A stretch of 64,000 bases of DNA from Monomorium pharaonis (lineage: Eukaryota; Arthropoda; Insecta; Hymenoptera; Formicidae), in NCBI RefSeq assembly GCF_013373865.1, contig NC_050470.1, positions 7,424,373-7,488,372 on the forward strand. Direction: 5' to 3'. A model generated the notes under the pieces. The model had not been told where the DNA came from. It worked only from the letters and a program-made list of their open reading frames with translations, and searched no databases. Below are positions 40,115 through 55,112 of this stretch, one piece after another. Position numbers and translations under genes: made by a program. Numbering within the stretch: position 1 is the stretch's first letter; each line of letters starts with the position of its first letter.

Positions 40115-40246
40115 GAAAATCGGAGCATAAAAAAAAAACAAAAGCGAAACTTTCTAGAAAACGTAAATTAGAACAGCGAAACATAAATAAAGAGACGTTT
40201 AGTTCTTAAAACGTTTTCTATATTTGACTTATGCTCCGATTTTTAT
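40115..40246. mobile_element. Foldback element
   Basis: The left arm carries AAAATCGGAGCATAA and GAAAACGT. The right arm carries the inverted copies ACGTTTTCTA and TTATGCTCCGATTTT. It is AT-rich with no ORF. Confidence 0.55.
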
Positions 40247-40447
40247 TCTCGCCAGATGGTGTAAGTTGAATAGTTCACCAAGGTTACGTTCGTTATGCAT
40301 CATTCGCCGAAATATTAAACAAAAATTAATGAAGCATGTATATAATCCGCTTTACGGAACGCAGCTTGAATGTTCTATGCAAGAGTCGCAGAGGAAAAAA
40401 CCATTATTGTAAACAACAAAAAATATAGTAATAAACAACGCGCTCAC

Positions 40448-40537
40448 CTGTGGCTGCTTCACTGTCGCTCGATGCCTCTCCGAGCCTCTTCCTCTTCCTT
40501 CTCCTCCTCATCTCTTTTTCCTTCGTAGCTCTCATAT
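40448..40537 (-). other. Possible minus-strand first exon in a CpG-rich promoter block
   Basis: A good minus-strand donor (CACAG|GTGAGC) ends at 40448. Upstream on that strand, ATG at 40535 opens a 29-codon Lys/Arg-rich frame (MRRRRKRKR, then ASSDSEAAT) that runs into the donor in phase 1. Joining it to the 39662-39699 exon creates an immediate stop, so either the start is not used, that exon is skipped, or the transcript is non-coding. I cannot name a product. Confidence 0.3.
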
Positions 40538-40870
40538 GCACTTGGGAAAACACAGTTAACCTTGACCGGCCGCGTATCCCCGAAATAATGCGACGATCAC
40601 ACTTAGTACGGCACTCCCGAGGTTAATCAAACTCGAAGCGCACTTTGACACAGACACCCAATAGGATCAAGAGAGATTACGCAGTACGATCACAGATTAG
40701 GAAGCGACTCGCTCGCGACTTCGTGAATCAGGGCAAACGAATGGCAAAGCGAACTTAGCGAATTCGGAGATTTCGCGGCCAACTTCACGCCGCCAACGAG
40801 CGTGTAATTTCCACGATTTCCACCGTCACGGCGTACGGCGCTGCAGGCTGCACTGATGTTCACATATCTT
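40538..40870 (-). promoter_or_regulatory. CpG-rich promoter-like block
   Basis: About 330 bp of balanced, CpG-rich sequence stands out sharply from AT-rich DNA on both sides. On the minus strand it contains CCTATTGGGTG (an inverted CCAAT box) and it leads into the donor at 40448. It contains the 18-bp sequence also found at 54748-54765. Confidence 0.4.
40772..40789 (-). promoter_or_regulatory. Shared 18-bp element, copy 1
   Basis: TTCGCGGCCAACTTCACG (plus strand) is identical to 54748-54765. Both are followed 5-6 bp later by ACGAGCGT, and both lie in CpG-rich blocks upstream of minus-strand splice donors. Confidence 0.5.
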
Positions 40871-41248
40871 TCGTGCTTTGAATGAAGAATTATAATAACA
40901 CTCGCGACTATTTACTTGCATTGTAACACAAGTATAGTTAAAACATTAGATATCCGCAAAGCACGAATCGAACATGATTGACTTAATACTTAAAATAAAT
41001 TATGAATTAATAATTTTATCGACATATTATGATTCCTATTATTGCACTATCAGATTTAACGATTCGTGCATTATACCGCACTCTGGATCCGGAAACGACG
41101 AATAAAAATTCAAATTGGCGAAAAATTCAAAGTACACAAAAAGAAGAATCCCATCTATAATTTAATTTTATACGCCATGTCATACACAAAAAAACGTAAA
41201 GGGTTAAACTAAATACGTATATAAAATATTGTATTAAAATACGTACAC

Positions 41249-41253
<5 letters not shown>

Positions 41254-41292
<39 letters not shown>
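41254..41292. repeat. (TA)n microsatellite
   Basis: About 39 bp of uninterrupted TA dinucleotides. Confidence 0.95.
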
Positions 41293-41294
<2 letters not shown>

Positions 41295-41368
41295 TATATA
41301 TAATATAATTATTTTCAAATTTGTATCTTAAATTATTTTAATACTTTAGCAAAATATTTTTTTTCGTA

Positions 41369-41567
41369 CACGGAGAAGAAAATAATTGATTTAACAAAAT
41401 GTGTAGTTGCCGGCTGCCAACTACAAATATCTTCAATACAATAATATATGCTATTACAATATCAACATTATATTTGCATTAACAGCAAATATTATTGTAT
41501 TAAGTTTATTTGTAGTTGGCAGTCTGTCACTACACATTTGATTGAATCGATTACTTTTTTTTCTGTG
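41369..41567. mobile_element. TA-flanked palindromic MITE, family A copy 2
   Basis: The element runs from CACGGAGAAGAAAATAATTG to TTTTTTTCTGTG, flanked by TA on both sides. The inner arms have TGTGTAGTTG, GCCAACTACAAAT and TTCAATACAATAATAT with inverted partners. Length, ends and core match the copy at 38297-38499, which shows a dispersed family. Confidence 0.8.
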
Positions 41568-41721
41568 TATATAACGCGTATTATGTTTGACTCAGATATT
41601 ATTATTGAATGAATTATTGTCCGCAATTAAACATTTAATTTACAATTAAATTTTCAATTTTTTCGGTTTTTAAAAATTCGATTTTTCTCAATAAAAAAGC
41701 GTGAAAAACTGCATCAACAAA

Positions 41722-42332
41722 CCCAGATATAGCACGAGTAGACAGATACAACTGTATGCGAATAATATTTGATAATTCTTCATGCATAGTGAATTAAATG
41801 AAAACGCTATGTATTTTTCATTACATTTATGTTCTACAAAATTATTTTAATTCTTGTACAATGAATTCATCAACAAATGTCTGCCAAAAGCATTCTACGT
41901 GCATTCTAGTAGGATGCATGTAGGAATGTTTTGGCAGATATTTAGAGTAACATTTAATCTTCTATTGTTGATTACGACTTGCTAGCATTGAGAAACTTAG
42001 GGAGAATAATTGTAGTGGATACCGTAGGAAATAGGTTGAAAAAGCTACAATTATTCTCCCTAAGTTCCCAATGCTAGCAAATCGTAATCAACAATAGAAG
42101 ATTAAATGTTACTCTAAATACCTGCCAAAACATTTCTACATGCATCCTACTAGGACGCATGTAGAATGCTTTAGGCAGACATTTGTTGATGAATTCATCG
42201 TGTAAGAATTAAAATAATTTTGTAGGACACAAATATAGCGAAAAATAGATGCGTCTTCATTTAATTCACTATATATGAAGAATTGTTAAATATTATTCGC
42301 ATACAGTTGTATTTGTCTACTCGTGCTACCTG
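41722..42332. mobile_element. 610-bp foldback element with arms of about 280 bp
   Basis: The left arm starts CCAGATATAGCACGAGTAG and the right arm ends CTACTCGTGCTACCTGG. Matching inverted blocks run through the whole element, including TACAACTGTATGCGAATAAT, AGAATTAAAATAATTTTG, GATGAATTCATC, AATCTTCTATTGTTGATTAC, TGCTAGCA and GGGAGAATAATTGTAG. There is no transposase. The arms remain highly similar, so the insertion or inversion is fairly recent. Confidence 0.82.
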
Positions 42333-42565
42333 GAAAACACGTGGGATCGATTCATAGATCATTAATCGCGCGTGTTAATCACGTCGGTCAGTAATTGCAA
42401 TATTGAGAGACATTGATATATGTAGCGACACGCGTCGTACCGTCTTACTCGAGTCGCATAATTGATAGCGCGATGATCTCGCATGAAAACAATGACGCAG
42501 CGTGATGATGCATTAGTGCACGTCATATGCGTCGTATAAAAAAAAACACTTTAAGCGTTATTATG

Positions 42566-42720
42566 GCCGGAATTCATAGTCGAATCTTATTCAAGTTCCA
42601 GCTTAAGCACGATCTTGAGACGTCAATGCTGTTATTTCATTGATTAAGTAAGTCTCAAGTCGGCTCGAAGCTAGACTTAAGACAATGCTTGAGCTTAAGA
42701 TCGGTCTATGAATCCCGTCC
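42566..42720. mobile_element. Foldback element, family B copy 1
   Basis: The ends GGCCGGAATTCATAG and CTATGAATCCCGTCC are inverted near-repeats, followed inward by CGAATCTTA-type and CTTGAGAC/GTCTCAAG blocks. Related copies occur at about 47006-47160 and 59355-59490. Confidence 0.6.
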
Positions 42721-42905
42721 TATATATCGCTTCCGCGAAATCTTTATTTTATTCTATGAGACATTTACACGCGGAATATTGTAATCGTTTCAAGATACTC
42801 CCGAATTTTTATTTACACGTTCTGTACTTTGACTTATGGATTCGTTAGCGCATCATTAAAGTTAAATGTATCTATGATTCGTGTTAAATTTTAAGATATA
42901 ATTTT

Positions 42906-42971
42906 ATTTGTGATGTAATCTAATATATATGCATATTTTTATATGCATATATATTAGATTACATCACAAAT
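42906..42971. repeat. Perfect 31-bp inverted repeat with TTTT loop
   Basis: The arms 42906-42936 and 42941-42971 are exact inverted complements starting ATTTGTGATGTAATC, separated by four T. Perfect pairing over 31 bp suggests a recent or conserved hairpin. Confidence 0.9.
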
Positions 42972-43622
42972 ATAAATTATATATTTTTTATTTAATCTTT
43001 CAAATGTGACATATCAAATTATAAATGGGAATTTTTATTGTGTTTTAAAGTCTAATGCAATGATAGATAAAATATAAAGTAAACTTAAGAGCTGGAATTA
43101 TGTTTAAAGTGCAGTAGAGATAATGTGTTTACAACACGATTGAAATATGTAAGATGTTTGTAAAATGTATTCTGCATATTTTTTTCATATAATTGAATAT
43201 AATTTTATCTTGAGTCTCGACTATAATGATTGAATTTCAAAGTATGAAGTACAAAGCACGTTACATTTATGTATATTATTCACTTTAAAAAATCTGTAAT
43301 TATATTATTTGATTATATTATTTTATAAAAATTTTTTTTGCAAATTACTGATAAATGCATTCGGTTTATAATTGACGATTATCAACCAACGTGACTAATT
43401 ATAATGCCTGATTGATGACTCGCAAACAAATCAACAATTTTTAAAACACAATAAAATCTTGTTTATAATTTTATGTGCCATGTTATGCTTGAAAAAATTC
43501 TTCATGCTTGTTTATTAGAAAAATTAAACCGAAATGTTGACAAAGAATTATTTCGTAAAATTAGAATTATGATCAAAATTTTAATATAATATATATTTTT
43601 CATTCAGTGTTTCCTCATACAA

Positions 43623-43630
<8 letters not shown>

Positions 43631-43670
<40 letters not shown>

Positions 43671-43671
43671 C
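43631..43671. repeat. Compound (AT)n(AC)n microsatellite
   Basis: About 29 bp of AT dinucleotides runs directly into about 12 bp of AC dinucleotides, just past the 3' end of the takeout gene. Confidence 0.95.
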
Positions 43672-43811
43672 GTTTATATTATTATTAATCGTTCATTCTA
43701 ACATGTAAACTATTGCGCATACATATACAATTTTGGTACGTTATACTTTTACCCAATTATCTTAAAAATAAAACGCAAAATAACAATAATAATAAAAAGT
43801 AATAATTTTAT

Positions 43812-48861
<5,050 letters not shown>

Positions 48862-48912
48862 TATTTCTGAATATTATTTTCCAAGAAAGAACCTTCTCGA
48901 CCAAGAAAGAAG

Positions 48913-48920
48913 CTTTTATA
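48913..48920 (-). promoter_or_regulatory. TATA box of the takeout-like gene
   Basis: The minus strand reads TATAAAAG 52 bp upstream of the start codon at 48861. A start of transcription near 48890 would leave a 5' UTR of about 30 bp. No clear Inr is seen. Confidence 0.6.
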
Positions 48921-48929
48921 GATAAAAGT

Positions 48930-51900
48930 ATTCAGTAAAATGAACGTTTAATATAAACTGGAAGATGTGGACAATCCAGACAAGCTATTTAAACACTGCT
49001 TGCCCCACCATATTCTCGAATATACTGGACATCGTTTGTGTATATTTTATATGTATGTATATATACATATATATATACATACACATGCGTTCAGGCATAG
49101 AAAGTGAACACCTGTTATTGTCCAGCGACATGTCCAGGATAGGTTAACTATCAGTCACCGTGACTTATCCGCTCAGATAATTATTTAACATACCAATAGA
49201 TAATATATAGGATATATAATTAATTGTATGAGAAGAAAAGTAAAAAAGTGATTACTTGAGTGATTTTAAACTATAAGTAATCACATGCATATCTATTTAC
49301 AATCAAAATGTTAGATTTTTTAATCTAAATATTATAAGATAAAAACATTTTATGATAAATTAATTTTTTATCATTCATTTATGGAATTGTTTTACAAAAA
49401 ATTTCTCGATCGTTTAATAAGAAACCAAAATTTTAATTAAAATGCTTAAAATTAGATAAGGTTTGTATATTGTAATGACAAATAACTCAAGCAGTTATTT
49501 AATTCAAATTACTGAATCGTATGAGTAAAAATAAAAAAAAAATTGTCTTGAAATGATATGACTGTAGCATTATCGTTTAGAATGATTCATAATTCATAGT
49601 ATTATCTGAATTAAAAATAACTATAACAAAAGAATTGCAAACATGCTGACCATCATCGTAAATGGATTTTCTTAGAATGTGATTTGTAAGCTCTGCATTC
49701 ACATATATTTTTGTTTTTACATTGCTCTATCTCGTTAAAATCTTGAAAGTTTGTTTGACATTGACGTGCTTATGAATCTATTTATGCATTGCAATTTTTA
49801 GTAGCTTATATATACCTTATACCTATATTATATTTGCCAAATAATGAATAAATAGAAGTTAATTTAAATTTGTTGTAGACCTACTGATCCTTTGTGAAAC
49901 AAATAATTTTATAAGAAATTTTTATATAGTAAAGAAGAGGGAATATAAATTATGACAATATATTTCAACGCTGAACAATTCTAATTAGTATTATTAATAT
50001 TTTTTAATTGCATATAATTGACAATATTTTTATTAATTTCTTGTAGAGATAAAATCATAGTAGTGCATTTGTGAGCGAGACGAGACGAAAAAACACCGAG
50101 ATGTAGTCTTGATAAAAACAAATTTAAATTTTCTTATCTCAACAAATTGATACTGGAAATTTTATGTAAGAAGTGAGACTATCGACAATCTCATCACATC
50201 TGATTTTTTTTCTGTTTCTATTCATAAATATCCTAACAAACTTACCAAAGAATCCGTCAGATGGTTATTATGCTTAAATTCCTGAATAATATGATTTAGC
50301 AAATTTGTAAATTAATTTTGAAGTCGTTTATATGTTCTATAAATAAATATTAATCCCATAATTACTTGTAAATTGTACTTTGTTCTATTTTTAAATTAAT
50401 TTACACACACACACACACAGCCTCACAAAAGTAGTTCTGTGTGTAATCAGTTCTTTATTATACTTATGTAATATTTTTTATTTAATTTTTTATTTAATAC
50501 AAGCACACAAGAAAGAAAATGGTCTGTTACTGGGACCATTTTTCGCGGGAAGCAAAATTATTACGATTTTCAAGGTTTTTTAGATCATTTTTTCGATTAA
50601 AAAAAGGTGGATAATAGAGCAATTCTAACACCGGATTCGTGTTCAGCACGTCAAAATACATAGAGATTGTGATTAGTGGGGGCTTTGTAACAGACCACTT
50701 TTTTGTTTGTCTGGGTTATTATTTAAAAAAAAATAAAAGCTGTGAAACTGGTAAATTTAATATAATCTGGTCTTTTCTAACCTTTGAGTAAGAATTCTAT
50801 TTTCCGTTTTACTAATTAAAGAATAAAAAAAAAATTTAACTAAGAACAAAAGTGCAAGAATTTTTAATATCTAACTTTAATATCTAACTATGATAGTGTA
50901 TATGTATTATTATTTACATGTTCATTATTTCACATTTACATTTTATTTTTCATTTTTAATTAATTTTTTTTCTTTTTCATTGACATATATATCATTTGTA
51001 GACGTAATTTTCATAACTTGTTTTTATATCTTTCGATTACTCACTGTTGATCTTTAATTCTAAACGTATTGATTAAATTTTTATATTTTTTATTTTATTT
51101 TTTCTTTAATCTTTAATTATTTTGTTATTTTATTGGCTGAAAACGACTTTATGAGGCAACACCATCTTAATATCAAATTATTTTGAAACAAATATTTTAA
51201 TTATTTCTCGCTCGCACTTCTTTGTTTTGATTTTAATTTTTAATTATTGCTTTAACACATGTTAGTTATTAATGGTAGTTATTAATGCATTGCATGTGTA
51301 ACATTAAAGATTTTACATAAACTAAATTTACTAAATACTGATACCCTTCTGTAATTTAAAAAAGTTTTTGTATTTTATTTAAATAACTAAAAAATTTAAG
51401 TACAATTTAAATTTCTATTTGGTATGTACTATGTGTGCAGTTTCTAGAAAGATATAAGTGTATTAAAATAAATTGCAATATTTAAATGATTTATCTAACT
51501 CATTTCAAAGTGAAAAGCATGTATCATCAACCGGAATGTCTTCTTTAAATTCAAAGAAGTCTCGGCAATGGCCTTGACATTGTTTAAAATGGTTTATGAA
51601 TCACTCTTTAGTAAGACATATGCTATACAAATTTATGAACTTGATATGCGTATGTAATAAAAGAAAATAAATTTTTATAACTTTAGGTTTTAATTAAAAA
51701 TACTTATATTAGTTAATATTTAACAATAAGTATTAAATGTCAATATTTTTTATATATTTCATTACCTTTTTTGTATTTTCCCATATTTTAAACTAATTGT
51801 AAATTATATAAAATATAATCAAGAAATACATATTTGTAAATTAAAATTTAATATTAAAATTATCAAAATTAATATAAAATTAATAAAATTAATATAACTA

Positions 51901-52489
51901 CGATAAATAATAAATTATTAGATCATTGGATAGAATAAATGTGTAAAACTTTTAATAATGTTAAATATAACTAACTATAAATATAACTAATAATGTTAAA
52001 TATAAATAATGTTTAATAATGTTAACTTTTAATTATGTTAAAAATTATTTAATGCATGTACGCGGATTAGGCATTACAATACGAAATGTTTTAAAGAAAA
52101 TAATAAGAAAATAATCAAATATATAATTTAAGAACTTCATAAACTTCCGAATAGATTTGCCAAAATGTAAAATGTAAAAAAAAAGTTATTATTAAATATT
52201 ATTAAATATAATAAGAAAAGTAAAAAAAAATAAATTTAAAAATAAATTAAATTTGATATTATAATATGTTGTTTTATTATAAATAAAGTTACAATATAAA
52301 ATGTATTTTTACACAAGATATATTTATATACGATGTAAAAGGTAGAGATATATAAAACATTGAGACACGATGTGTGAAATTTTTGTTACCAAATCTTTGA
52401 AACAAAAGAAGTTATGTCGCTGTACTTAGATTTCAAAATCTATAATAGAAATCTAGGTTTGAAACCATCATCTTATCACTTCGACTTCG
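48930..52489. other. AT-rich intergenic region
   Basis: About 3.5 kb of very AT-rich DNA with no long ORF and only short simple repeats (TATATACATA near 49050-49080 and CA near 50403). The region includes the 3' flank of the 413-codon minus-strand gene. Its likely poly(A) signal on that strand is AATAAA at 52273-52278. Nothing else was recognised. Confidence 0.6.
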
Positions 52490-53731
52490 TCAAAGAGCTC
52501 TTTTTTGGTACTTAAGTGCTAGGCTATTTAGTGGCGGTCTAGCCTTCAAAACTCCGAGATCAATGGCGTGCCCGGTGAGAGGACAACTTTGGCATCGTTT
52601 ACGCTTGTAATTAGTATTGCAAGCGTTCTTCTCTTGTCGCACTACGTATCTGGGAAAGTAATGGATACGCTTCCTCTGCGTCGTCGTACACGGCGGCATT
52701 GTCACCACCAAATCTCGTCTGTGAATCTTGTCTACTGGTTCCGGAAACAATCGCTCGTTCAGCAAGTACTGTTGCAGCGATTCCGATGATCTGGACGATG
52801 TCAAAGTATGCCTCGAGCCATGTGTTTCAAAATAATTTTGCTCTCGAAACTTTTTCAGGTCCTCCATTTCCTGGTCCATAAAAGTTTCGACTGCGGGACT
52901 ATCGTCATACCTCAAACATCGTTCTCTTTGCTCGCAATATTCCGGTAAATCACATCTTTCCGCACGCTTATCGCGGCCAAACTTCGCAGTCTTTATCTCC
53001 AATTCACTTCTGCAACAATAAGGACAATCTTGCTTGTGCAACCGCGTTGTTTTTTTACCTCGCATCGGCGATTTCGACGCGAGTCTTTCGCTGGACTCTG
53101 GTATCTGCCTCCTGGATCTGATAGTCTTTCGTAATGTTGACTTTGACAACTTTCGCGAAGACACTTGACTTCTTTTGCTTGAAACGCAAGCAACATTGTC
53201 GTCGGATCCATTTTCTTCGTTCGCTAGTGTATGTGCGGGTACTACTAGAGACGTCAGAGATTTTTGCCTTTCGTCAACGTGATTGCATTCACTTGGCAAC
53301 GCTGTTTTCTCGTCAATATCCTGCATCCTAATGCTTGTCTTAAAGCGGTGGTAGTTGGACGATCGTGGACACTTTCGCAAACAGTCTCCCTGATTTGCAA
53401 TCCATAACTTGGAGATCTTGTTTTGTACATTGCGAAGGAATTGAGATGTGGGCGTGTAGTCAAGTTTTTGAATTCTTCTGAGCGTCTCACAGCTGATCGG
53501 CAGAGTAAGTGCTGCTTTGTCGCTAGCCTCTTTGACAAATCTGGGCTCAAATTCATTTTGACAAGAACAGTAGAGTGACACAGATTTGTGTTGAGTTCTT
53601 GATGATTTTGTGCATGTCTTATTCGTCTCAACTTGACAATAACAATCCTTTACTGGTTTCTTAGATGCAACTTTTAAGCATTGTTCTTGGGGTTTCTTAG
53701 ACGTTAGCGTAAGTTTTCTAGAAGCCAACAT
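52490..53731 (-). CDS. Uncharacterised Cys- and Lys/Arg-rich protein, 413 aa, intron-free ORF
   Basis: A single open frame of 413 codons on the minus strand, with an in-frame TAA 15 bp upstream of ATG, so MLASRKLT is the natural start. I do not recognise the family. The protein is basic with no signal peptide or membrane segment. Paired cysteines recur (DCYCQ, LYCSCQ, DCPYCCRS, KRCQSCPLTGH), which could bind zinc, but no standard zinc-finger spacing is seen. The C-terminal third is less repetitive and looks the most conserved type of sequence (QEMEDLKKFREQNYFETHGS, LFPEPVDKIHRRDLVVTMPP, RIHYFPRYVV). Codon use is not AT-biased, unlike its flanks, which supports real coding. It probably acts inside the cell. 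The gene lies head-to-head with the zinc-finger gene at 55113. Confidence 0.8.
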   Translation of the reverse strand: MLASRKLTLTSKKPQEQCLKVASKKPVKDCYCQVETNKTCTKSSRTQHKSVSLYCSCQNEFEPRFVKEASDKAALTLPISCETLRRIQKLDYTPTSQFLRNVQNKISKLWIANQGDCLRKCPRSSNYHRFKTSIRMQDIDEKTALPSECNHVDERQKSLTSLVVPAHTLANEENGSDDNVACVSSKRSQVSSRKLSKSTLRKTIRSRRQIPESSERLASKSPMRGKKTTRLHKQDCPYCCRSELEIKTAKFGRDKRAERCDLPEYCEQRERCLRYDDSPAVETFMDQEMEDLKKFREQNYFETHGSRHTLTSSRSSESLQQYLLNERLFPEPVDKIHRRDLVVTMPPCTTTQRKRIHYFPRYVVRQEKNACNTNYKRKRCQSCPLTGHAIDLGVLKARPPLNSLALKYQKRAL

Positions 53732-53878
53732 GTCTTGGGCTGATTATGTGTTTTGAACTAAAACGTGGAAGTTCTCCAGACACAAAACAGCGTTTAAATT
53801 GTTGTGCAATTTCTATAAATTGATGTTTCTTTCTGTGTAAATTTCTCAACCTTTGTAGTTATGATCATTTATAAAGAT
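53732..53878 (-). other. Probable 5' UTR part of the 413-codon gene's coding exon
   Basis: On the minus strand a strong acceptor (TTATCTTTTTGCAG) ends just before 53878. It would join a first exon ending at the donor GAG|GTAAAT at 54702, making an 823-bp 5' UTR intron. This is inferred from splice-site quality alone. Confidence 0.4.
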
Positions 53879-54701
53879 CTGCAAAAAGATAATAAAAATT
53901 AAGTTGCTTAAAAAACAATGCAATATTCCACTTACACATAAAATATATTTACAATGTTTGCCACTCCTCTACTTCAGCATCCACTCTTTTATAGTCTTCA
54001 ACAAACATGTGTTAACAATTTTTCTTGCACAACTTTTTCGTCATTCAGCATCTCTATCATATGTTTATAGCTTAAGGTATATTGTCATTAACGTTATATT
54101 GAGTCATATTAAATACACAAAATACCATCATTATAATAATTCAATTTACATATCAAAACAATTCAATACAATAAATGTATATATAATAATAAATGCTATA
54201 TTAATAAAACTACAGTAAAATTAAATATATAACATTGCAGTATTATAAATATAACAACAGCAAAAACTTCGTATTATAAATTTTTTCCATGGTTATACAT
54301 GTAACATATTCGTTTGTGTATGATAGATTTTATTAACCTTTCTCGCTTTATTTAACTTTTGTTTACCATTTTAGCTACAATTTTTACGAGAAATTTATTA
54401 TCGACAAAAACCCGATTGAAATTGTTATAACTTGACTCACTTTCGCCTTCAACAACGTATACCTACTTTATACGTGCTCCATCCGAAACTTCGACACACA
54501 TACTGATCACCATGAAGTTCGAGGAGTCTTGAATTGTAAACAAAAAGAGACGCTCCAGGCTGGCCAAATTCCGAAAGACAAACACATTCTACTCGCACTC
54601 GGGCGTCTTAGGAATATATTGTTTGTTTAAAAGAAAAATGTTGCTTTTTTCGACGTAATTAAGTGTCATTAAAATTCTTCACTCTAGCTACGTCAATTTA
54701 C

Positions 54702-55112
54702 CTCGCACTGTCCGTTACAATAGAGAAAAATTTCACTCGCACGTCCATTCGCGGCCAACTTCACGGTGCTTGACGAGCGTAGTAAATATCGCAGCGACTG
54801 CCAACCAAGCGAAGTGCGCGCGCGTCGCCATGTTCGTAGTGTTGATCGAATCATATGGGAGACGCCGTCCGTGGATGGTGTGTGTATGTGTTGCGTGGTC
54901 CTTAACGTAGCTAAATTAAACTAGGTAAGACCTCGGGGTATTGATGTATCGCACGACGACACATCGCAGGTGATATTTCAACTCGTCACGTGGGCCGCGT
55001 ACGGCTGACCCGATGCGATCCTATTGTGTTACCACGCGGACAGGTTATCCGTTTGTAGGTTAGGAACACATCGCGGACGCGCATTTCCCGCACGTTACGC
55101 GCGCGTAGCGTC
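54702..55112. promoter_or_regulatory. Divergent CpG-rich promoter and 5' UTR region
   Basis: Between the minus-strand donor at 54702 and the ATG at 55113, about 400 bp becomes CpG-rich after kilobases of AT-rich DNA. It probably drives the 413-codon gene leftward and the zinc-finger gene rightward. No TATA box is seen for either, which suits a broad housekeeping promoter. It carries the shared 18-bp element at 54748-54765. Confidence 0.55.
54748..54765 (-). promoter_or_regulatory. Shared 18-bp element, copy 2
   Basis: Identical to 40772-40789 on the plus strand (TTCGCGGCCAACTTCACG), with ACGAGCGT following at 54773. It sits 46 bp upstream of the minus-strand donor at 54702. Confidence 0.5.
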
